Translations under genes and position numbers: made by a program | From: a bacterium | GTDB taxonomy: Bacteria > Krumholzibacteriota > Krumholzibacteria > LZORAL124-64-63 | Length of the DNA: 5,268 nt | Reading direction: 5' to 3' | NCBI GenBank assembly: GCA_030592025.1 | Contig: JAUUZX010000164.1 | Coordinates: 1 to 5,268, forward strand | Shown: piece by piece, positions 1-4,045 of the stretch | How the letters are laid out: the number at the start of each line of letters is the position of its first letter | Position numbering within the stretch: the stretch's first letter is position 1 | The notes under the pieces: model-generated | Seen by the model: the letters and a program-made list of their open reading frames with translations, nothing else | The model's database searches: none | Told to the model about the DNA's origin: nothing

Positions 1-161
1 GCCACCGCACCGGCGAGCAGGGCGAAAAAGACCCGCCGGGGCCGGACGAGGCGGAAAGTGTCCAAGGCCATGAGGCCGAAGAGGAAAAGCTGGACGGGGA
101 CGAGGGCCACGAGGACACGCAGCACCGGTTCCAGACTGAACAGGGTGTCAGTCGAATTCAA
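1..161 (-). CDS. Membrane protein, N-terminal part, PrsW-like (partial)
   Basis: Only the first 53 residues lie in the window; the gene continues past the left edge. I chose the TTG at 161-159 as start because GAGGG stands 5 bases before it (171-167) and it gives an open frame to the edge, overlapping the STAS stop by 14 bases. The product begins with a short polar stretch (MNSTDT), then a hydrophobic segment at about residues 13-33, a basic stretch with LDTFRLVRPRR at about 33-43, and a second hydrophobic segment that runs off the end. A first helix followed by a D-[ST]-[FY]-[KR]-L-V-R-like loop and a second helix is how I remember many PrsW-family (PF13367) intramembrane metalloproteases starting. 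The catalytic glutamate and histidine motifs would lie outside the window, so the family call is tentative; another polytopic membrane protein is possible. PrsW proteins cleave membrane-bound anti-sigma factors, which would fit the two regulatory genes just upstream in the same transcript. Confidence 0.5.
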   Translation of the reverse strand, partial: MNSTDTLFSLEPVLRVLVALVPVQLFLFGLMALDTFRLVRPRRVFFALLAGAV

Positions 162-432
162 AGATGCCCTCGAAGCCGGCCAGCGCGAGGACCTCGCGCA
201 GATGGGGGCTGAGTCCGGTCAGGATGAGGCCCGCGCCGGCCTGGGTCAGGCGCCGTTGGGCCGCGACCAGGACACCGAGGCCGATGCTCGCGATGTAGTC
301 GAGGTGGGAGAAATCGAGCCGCGCGGTGGTGTCGACAGCGGCCAGGAATTCCCGGGCCACCGGCGCGCTGACAGCGTCGAGGCGTCCTGCCAGGGCAATC
401 GTACCTTCAGCTTCACGCCGGATGTCGAACAC
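148..432 (-). CDS. STAS-domain protein (anti-sigma factor antagonist type)
   Basis: A 94-residue protein made of one STAS domain and nothing else, the size of SpoIIAA/RsbV-type anti-sigma factor antagonists. Visible pattern: beta strand TIALAGRLDA (11-20), helix 22-33, then ARLDFSHLDYIASIGLGVLV (38-56), which corresponds to the conserved D-x-S-x-x-x-x-[ILM]-D-S-[ST]-G-[LI] region, then a helix and a strand (GAGLILTGL) with LREVLALAGF at 78-87. Ser49 sits at the position phosphorylated in SpoIIAA (Ser58). The aspartate before it is Ala48 and the second serine is Ile50. In the family, partner kinases phosphorylate this serine and only the unphosphorylated form binds the anti-sigma factor; no kinase or phosphatase is in the window. 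The GTG start at 432-430 is supported by GGAGG at 445-441, inside the end of the Rrf2 gene, 8 bases away. It lies 4 bases after that gene, so they are co-transcribed. Confidence 0.93.
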   Translation of the reverse strand: MFDIRREAEGTIALAGRLDAVSAPVAREFLAAVDTTARLDFSHLDYIASIGLGVLVAAQRRLTQAGAGLILTGLSPHLREVLALAGFEGIFEFD

Positions 433-436
433 GGAA

Positions 437-892
437 TCAGCCTCCTTCGAGGGGCCACAACTCCTGGAGATTGCGCGACGCCTCGGCCTCGCGTTGCAGC
501 AGGTCGGCGATCGAGGTCTGCTCGAGCACCTCGGCCACCCGGTCGCCCAGGTGTTGCCACACGGGACGCAGTCCGCAATCGCCGGTGCGCGGGCAGTCCG
601 GCGGTTCACCGTTGCCGCAGGGAAAGGTGAACACGTCGTCGCCACTGATGGCCTGCACGACGGCCGCCGTCGAGATGCCCCCGGGCTCGTCCGCCAGCAC
701 GTAACCGCCGTTGCGGCCGCGCACGGCCTCCACCACGCCACCCCGCCTCAACATGCCCAGCAGCTTGGCCACCGTGGGCTCCGGCAACTGCTCGGCGCCG
801 GCCAACGTGGCCAGGGTCTGCTGGTTGCCCGTCACGGCCAAACGCATGACCAGACGGACGGCCTGTTCCTCGGCCCGGGTCACTCGAAACAT
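437..892 (-). CDS. Rrf2-family transcriptional regulator, probably Fe-S
   Basis: A 151-residue regulator of the Rrf2 family (IscR, NsrR, RsrR, CymR relatives). The N-terminal winged helix-turn-helix spans about residues 5-68: a helix with AVRLVMRLA, then TLATLAGAEQLPEPTVAKLL as helix-turn-helix, and the wing VVEAVRGRNGGYVLA, matching the family signature RG..GGY.LA. The sensor region carries Cys92, Cys100 and Cys106 (C-x7-C-x5-C), the arrangement that holds a 2Fe-2S or 4Fe-4S cluster in IscR and NsrR; Cys92 even has the same number as in IscR. The IscR fourth ligand (His107) is replaced by Arg109; Glu8 or Glu9 near the N-terminus could stand in, as Asp8 does in Streptomyces NsrR (inference). 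I chose the ATG at 892-890 over a longer form because GGGAGG lies just upstream (902-897) and the family sequence begins there. A likely role is control of its own operon in response to redox, iron-sulphur status or nitric oxide; which one cannot be read from sequence. Confidence 0.95.
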   Translation of the reverse strand: MFRVTRAEEQAVRLVMRLAVTGNQQTLATLAGAEQLPEPTVAKLLGMLRRGGVVEAVRGRNGGYVLADEPGGISTAAVVQAISGDDVFTFPCGNGEPPDCPRTGDCGLRPVWQHLGDRVAEVLEQTSIADLLQREAEASRNLQELWPLEGG

Positions 893-902
893 GCTACCTC
901 CC
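893..902 (-). promoter_or_regulatory. Ribosome binding site deciding the Rrf2 start
   Basis: On the minus strand the bases GGGAGGTAGC directly precede the ATG at 892, with GGAGG 4 bases from it. This fixes the start against a 24-residue longer reading frame that begins at 964 and would read through both upstream inverted repeats. Confidence 0.8.
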
Positions 903-915
903 ACATGCCGTGCCT

Positions 916-940
916 GACAAGACCTGCTTGCGGTCCTGTC
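916..940. promoter_or_regulatory. 25-bp inverted repeat, candidate Rrf2 operator
   Basis: The half-sites GACAAGACC (916-924) and GGTCCTGTC (932-940) are inverted repeats with 8 of 9 positions matching, around a 7-base centre. An outer TGCC/GGCA pair (911-914 and 944-947) flanks them with unequal spacing. The repeat lies 24-48 bases before the start of the Rrf2 gene. Rrf2 proteins such as IscR are dimers that bind imperfect dyads of about 25 bp, often in front of their own gene, so an autoregulatory operator is the simplest reading. As RNA it would also fold into a hairpin in the leader, so a role in translation or attenuation is an alternative. No T-run follows on the minus strand, which argues against a terminator. 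Confidence 0.5.
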
Positions 941-954
941 GCCGGCAAAAATAC

Positions 955-978
955 TTGAGTTCATTTATCAGAATTTAA
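955..978. promoter_or_regulatory. AT-rich imperfect dyad, possible Rrf2 promoter/operator
   Basis: About 948-980 is an A+T-rich island between GC-rich genes. It contains TTGAGTTC (955-962) and GAATTTAA (971-978), inverted repeats that match at 6 of 8 positions around an 8-base centre. Its place, 63-86 bases before the Rrf2 start, and its composition suggest the promoter of the Rrf2-STAS-membrane protein unit. I could not pick a convincing -35/-10 pair in it; TAAATT or TATTTT on the minus strand are possible -10 elements, each with a poor -35. Confidence 0.35.
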
Positions 979-1010
979 CACGGCCCATGGGGACCGCAAC
1001 CCCGGGGAGC

Positions 1011-1604
1011 TCAGTCGGGCACCATGATCTGCGATGCCAGGTGGTGGTCGTACATGTCCGCGACCCGACTCTGGAGGTCGGCGTGGGCCCGCGCGCGGGT
1101 CAGGGCCCCGAAGTAGGGCTTCAACTCGTCGAAACGGAACGCGTCCTTCCGGACCATGAGCAGGAGGCGTGCTTCGAGGACGCTGTCGGGGCGGGCGCGG
1201 GCCAGCAAATCCTGCGGCAGGCCGAGGGTGGTCAGGAGGAAAACAACGCTGTCCGCCGGGGTGGGCCGCAGAACATCTGCCGAGGCCTCGGCGACCCGGA
1301 TCCGCCAACCCTCCTGCCACCACTCGTTTGGCGGTGGAGTCGCGGGCACGGGCCGGGTCGGCGGCTCCGGGACCTCACGAGGCGGAACCACCTCGATCTC
1401 CGGCGGTGGCTGCAGCACCAGCCAGGGTCGGGGCGCGGGCGCATCACGATGGGCGACGGAGTTCCCTGCTGAAAATATGAAACCGAACCATGAAACGGGG
1501 GTCAGCAACGCGCCGGCCAGGAAGAGTCCCAGGGACAGGGCGATGGACGCCGGCCAGCGCCAGGGATCGCCGCGGCGGCGACAGTATATTCCCCGGCTGG
1601 TCAA
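1011..1604 (-). CDS. Bitopic membrane protein with proline-rich linker, unknown function
   Basis: A 197-residue protein I do not recognise. Residues 1-18 are basic (CRRRGDPWRW), followed by one long hydrophobic segment at about 19-46, so the N-terminus should be in the cytoplasm and the rest in the periplasm. Residues 54-93 are very rich in proline (PPPEIEVVPP, then PPTRPVPATPPP), a stiff linker of the sort seen in TonB and GspC-like proteins. The C-terminal part (about 94-197) looks globular and helical, with alternating charged and hydrophobic residues (LLARARPDSVLEARLLLMVRK). The C-terminus lacks a recognisable TonB domain motif. The TTG start at 1604 overlaps the birA TGA (TTGA), with GAGG 4 bases upstream, so translation is probably coupled to birA. 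A second pantothenate kinase or folding factor, sometimes next to birA, is not what this is. The 118-base gap after it suggests the Rrf2 unit is separately controlled, though no terminator is visible. Confidence 0.75.
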   Translation of the reverse strand: MTSRGIYCRRRGDPWRWPASIALSLGLFLAGALLTPVSWFGFIFSAGNSVAHRDAPAPRPWLVLQPPPEIEVVPPREVPEPPTRPVPATPPPNEWWQEGWRIRVAEASADVLRPTPADSVVFLLTTLGLPQDLLARARPDSVLEARLLLMVRKDAFRFDELKPYFGALTRARAHADLQSRVADMYDHHLASQIMVPD

Positions 1605-2521
1605 GGGTCCTCGTAGGCCAGGCGCCCGCGGGTGATCGACGCCTCGTGCCCGGCCAGCAGCAGCCCCAGGTCGTCGTCGATGCCCGCCGCCGTGCCCGTG
1701 ATCAAGGGTCCATCACCATCGTCCGGCCACACCGCCACCGGGCGCCCCCGGGCATCGTCCGCCGCCCGGTAGGCCGCGAGCAGGGGGCCAGGACCCTGGG
1801 CGAGCCACTCCTGCCAGCGGTCACGGACCGCATCCAGCACCGCCACGGTCACCTCCCGCAGGGCCAGGGGCCGCGGGGACCAGGCGTCGAGGCAGGTGGC
1901 CCCGGAAGTGAAGCGGTCCGGGGCAAGGATCGGCGCCGTCGCCACGTTGAGGCCGATCCCCAGGTGGACCGCCTCGCAGAGACCATCCCGGGTGCGGGTG
2001 GAGGTGAGCACACCGGCCAGTTTGGCCCCGCCGACGACCACGTCGTTCACCCACTTGAGGCCGTTTGCGGGCGCATCGGGCACGAGAAGGCCCACGGCGT
2101 CGAGGGTCGCCACCGCAGGCAACGCGTTGAGGACAGGGCCTGGCGTCGGCAGGGGGGCCTCGGGCAGCAGGAGCAGACTGAGGTGGAGGTTGCCGGGCAG
2201 GGCGGCCCAAGGCCTCCCGTGCTGGCCGTGGCAGGTGCCGCTCCGGCCGACCACGCACCACACCGGGCCCGGCGCCGAGGCCGTCGCCGCCACGTCCCGC
2301 AGGGCATCGTACTGGGACGACGCGGCTCGCTCGACCACGAACCCCCGTTGCCAGAAGTCGTCGGGACCGGCCGGAACCACCACCGCCAGGGGGTCCACCC
2401 CCGGCGCCAAACGCTCCCACAGGAGCCGGTCAAAGGGCGTGTTGGCCCCTGCCGAGGCCGATTCGGTGATCGAAGACACCCCCACTCCGAAATAGCCCAG
2501 ATGGTCGACAAAGATCAGCAT
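1601..2521 (-). CDS. birA: Biotin--[acetyl-CoA-carboxylase] ligase, no DNA-binding domain
   Basis: A 306-residue biotin--protein ligase, which makes biotinyl-AMP and attaches biotin to the lysine of the biotin carboxyl carrier domain of acetyl-CoA carboxylase and related enzymes. Visible catalytic landmarks: VERAASSQYD (63-72), the substrate-site S-S/T-Q/N motif; the biotin loop and strand GTCHGQHGRPW (95-105) followed by LPGNLHLSLLL; KWVND (156-160) with K167-LAG eleven residues on, equivalent to Lys183 of E. coli BirA; HLGIGLNV (187-194); and the SH3-like C-terminal domain (about 258-306) with GTAAGIDDDLGLLL. There is no N-terminal helix-turn-helix, so it should not act as a biotin repressor. 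Instead residues 1-62 are an unfamiliar segment (MLIFVDHLGYFGVGV...). The biotin loop is CHGQHG where E. coli has GRGRRG. The ATG at 2521 is chosen because GGGAGGAG (2532-2525) sits right before it; the frame stays open upstream to 2698, but that would cross the divergent promoter region. Confidence 0.93.
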   Translation of the reverse strand: MLIFVDHLGYFGVGVSSITESASAGANTPFDRLLWERLAPGVDPLAVVVPAGPDDFWQRGFVVERAASSQYDALRDVAATASAPGPVWCVVGRSGTCHGQHGRPWAALPGNLHLSLLLLPEAPLPTPGPVLNALPAVATLDAVGLLVPDAPANGLKWVNDVVVGGAKLAGVLTSTRTRDGLCEAVHLGIGLNVATAPILAPDRFTSGATCLDAWSPRPLALREVTVAVLDAVRDRWQEWLAQGPGPLLAAYRAADDARGRPVAVWPDDGDGPLITGTAAGIDDDLGLLLAGHEASITRGRLAYEDP

Positions 2522-2586
2522 GGTCTCCTCCCGGACTATCGCAACCCCGCACCTGGCCACGGGTTCCACCAGACATGAAAAGCCCT

Positions 2587-2616
2587 TTGCACGTCTCGTG
2601 GGGGCTGTGGTACAGT
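2587..2616 (+). promoter_or_regulatory. Candidate extended -10 sigma-70 promoter
   Basis: TTGCAC (2587-2592) matches 4 of 6 bases of TTGACA. It is followed, after 18 bases, by TACAGT (2611-2616), 4 of 6 of TATAAT, preceded by TGG, an extended -10 TG element. Transcription would start near 2623 and give a leader of about 90 bases before the FadL-family gene. The match is by eye only and sigma factor preferences of this organism are unknown. Confidence 0.4.
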
Positions 2617-2651
2617 CCCGCCGTTCGACTTTTACCCGTTTTTCATGCGAC

Positions 2652-2669
2652 GCCACCTCGGCAGGTGGC
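2652..2669 (+). promoter_or_regulatory. Leader hairpin upstream of the FadL-family gene
   Basis: GCCACCT (2652-2658) and AGGTGGC (2663-2669) are perfect inverted repeats around the 4-base loop CGGC, giving a stable 7-bp stem with 5 G-C pairs. It ends 43 bases before the ATG at 2713 and lies downstream of the candidate promoter, so it would be in the mRNA leader. It could stabilise the message, be bound by a regulator as DNA, or be chance. It is not followed by a T-run, so it does not look like a terminator. Confidence 0.45.
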
Positions 2670-2712
2670 ATGAATTCCGGGCCTTCCCCGCGACCCATTC
2701 CGAGGAGGCAAC

Positions 2713-4032
2713 ATGCGGAAACGGATCGTCATCGCCGCGTTGGTGACCGTTTGGTCCCTGGCAGGCGTTCATGGCGCGCACGCCACCGGTTTCAGCATTT
2801 ACGAAGCCGGTTCCCGCGCCACCGCTCTCGGCTGCGCGTTCACCGCGACAGCTGACGACGGATCAGCCCTGTTCTACAACCCCGCCGGCCTGTCCTTCAT
2901 GGAAGGCACCAAGGTCGACCTCAACATCATGCCCATCGCGCCGGCGTTCAAGTTCGCCGAGGCGGAAAGCTTCGCCAGCGGCGATCCCGCCACGAGCGAA
3001 TCGGCGGATCAGGTCTTCCCCGTACCGGGCGCCTTCGTGACCCACAACCCGGGTGGCCAGTTCGCCTTCGGTATCGGGCTGTACGCCCCCTTCGGCCTGG
3101 GCGTCGAGTGGCAGGAGCCCAATACCTGGATCGGTCGCCAGGCCAGTCACGACGTGACCATCGAGACCGTCTACGTCACGCCGGCGGTCTCCTACCGGGC
3201 CACCGAGCAGTTCGCCATCTCCCTGGGCCTGGACGTGGCCCACCAGAATCTGAACCTCAACCGGTTCACCCTGGACCCCACGACCGGCCAGAATTCCATC
3301 AGCCAGGAGATCGATGGCAGCAGTGACATCAACATCACGCCTACGCTGGGCCTCATGTACCGGCCCGACGAAAAGCTCTCCTTCGGCCTCATGTACCACC
3401 ACAAGAAGACCATGAAGTACGAGGGCGGCGACCTGACCCTGACCAACGTCGGCGAGGCCGGCACGCCGGCCGAGACCTTCGCCAACACTCTGCTGAGCTC
3501 CGTCGGCGGCGACCCCGACAAGCTCGAAAGCGAGATTTCCTCGGAGCTGAACCTGCCCTGGATCCTCAGCCTGGGCGCCAGCTACCGCTTCACCCCCAAG
3601 ATGCGGGGCGAGGTCAACTACGTGCGGTTCGGCTGGAGCGAGTTCGCGGAGCTGGCCCTGAACACGGAATACGAGGACCTCGACCAGACTCTCCACTTCG
3701 ACTACGAGGACAGCTGGCAGATCCGGGCGGGCTTCGAGTACGCGGCCACGCCCAAGGTTGACCTCATGGCGGGTTACGTGCGGGACAACACGCCCCAGCC
3801 CCTGTCCTCGGTCAGCCCCATTCTGCCGGACAGCGACCGTAACGACTACTCCCTCGGCGCACGCTACAAGGCCGACAAATGGGACTTCAACATCAGCTAC
3901 ATGGTTGTCGTCGGCGAGGAACGGACGAACATCGAGAACGGCGTGACCGCCGCCGGTTCGGCCACCTACCCCACCGGCACATACAAGTCCATCGCCAACA
4001 TCTTCGGATTCGGCGTGGGCTATCACTTCTAG
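2713..4032 (+). CDS. FadL/OmpP1/TodX-family outer-membrane transporter
   Basis: A 439-residue outer-membrane beta-barrel of the family that carries long-chain fatty acids and other hydrophobic compounds such as aromatic hydrocarbons across the outer membrane. A Sec signal peptide occupies residues 1-24 (basic MRKR, hydrophobic core, cleavage after AHA). The mature protein begins TGFSIYEAGSRATALG, the plug or hatch sequence of the family. The conserved NPA box is at 56-58 (YNPAGLS); the Asn is mature residue 32, one off from Asn33 of E. coli FadL. The rest alternates short amphipathic strands rich in aromatic residues, and it ends in GVGYHF with a C-terminal Phe, the signal for BAM-dependent insertion. 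Length is close to E. coli FadL (446). The start has AGGAGG 4 bases upstream. Cys41 stands where glycine is usual (ALGGAF) and appears to be the only cysteine. It is followed at 13 bases by an SGNH hydrolase gene, so the pair is an operon. The exact substrate cannot be told. Confidence 0.97.
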   Translation: MRKRIVIAALVTVWSLAGVHGAHATGFSIYEAGSRATALGCAFTATADDGSALFYNPAGLSFMEGTKVDLNIMPIAPAFKFAEAESFASGDPATSESADQVFPVPGAFVTHNPGGQFAFGIGLYAPFGLGVEWQEPNTWIGRQASHDVTIETVYVTPAVSYRATEQFAISLGLDVAHQNLNLNRFTLDPTTGQNSISQEIDGSSDINITPTLGLMYRPDEKLSFGLMYHHKKTMKYEGGDLTLTNVGEAGTPAETFANTLLSSVGGDPDKLESEISSELNLPWILSLGASYRFTPKMRGEVNYVRFGWSEFAELALNTEYEDLDQTLHFDYEDSWQIRAGFEYAATPKVDLMAGYVRDNTPQPLSSVSPILPDSDRNDYSLGARYKADKWDFNISYMVVVGEERTNIENGVTAAGSATYPTGTYKSIANIFGFGVGYHF

Positions 4033-4040
4033 AGGAGGTG
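4033..4040 (+). promoter_or_regulatory. Strong ribosome binding site for the SGNH hydrolase
   Basis: AGGAGGTG directly follows the stop of the FadL-family gene and is a full match to the 16S anti-Shine-Dalgarno core, with 5 bases to the ATG at 4046. It fixes the start of the hydrolase and suggests high, independent translation of the second gene. Confidence 0.8.
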
Positions 4041-4045
4041 CGGCA

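Larger units (their letters stand above)
2522..2712. other. Divergent intergenic region, birA / FadL-family gene
   Basis: This 191-base gap separates the starts of two divergent genes and is the only place a promoter for either can lie. On the plus strand it holds a candidate sigma-70 promoter at 2587-2616, a hairpin at 2652-2669 and the ribosome binding site at about 2702-2708. On the minus strand only the birA ribosome binding site (2532-2525) is clear; I found no acceptable promoter for birA. No short gene of its own is supported here. Confidence 0.7.

Noticed and set aside
58..958. Overlapping plus-strand frames at 58-630 and 326-958
   Set aside because: They are shadows of the STAS and Rrf2 genes on the other strand, with low-complexity Arg/Ala-rich products and no ribosome binding sites.
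982..1010. GGGG/CCCC inverted repeats after the proline-rich protein gene as a terminator
   Set aside because: The stems are 4 bp and no T-run follows on the minus strand; they are common by chance at this GC content.
2535..2540. GATAGT on the minus strand as a -10 box for birA
   Set aside because: Transcription would start inside the ribosome binding site and there is no matching -35 element.
1490..2578. 362-residue open frame on the plus strand
   Set aside because: It lies antisense to birA, whose motifs are clear. The product is full of Arg, Gly, His and Pro and shows no known motif; it is a by-product of high GC.
2522..2698. Longer birA start at 2698
   Set aside because: The extra 59 residues have no domain signal, cross the candidate promoter and hairpin of the divergent gene, and the ATG at 2521 has a near-perfect ribosome binding site.
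2863..4026. 387-residue open frame on the minus strand
   Set aside because: It is antisense to the FadL-family gene and exists only because stop codons are rare in GC-rich codon usage. The product is a Val/Gly/Asp-rich sequence without motifs.
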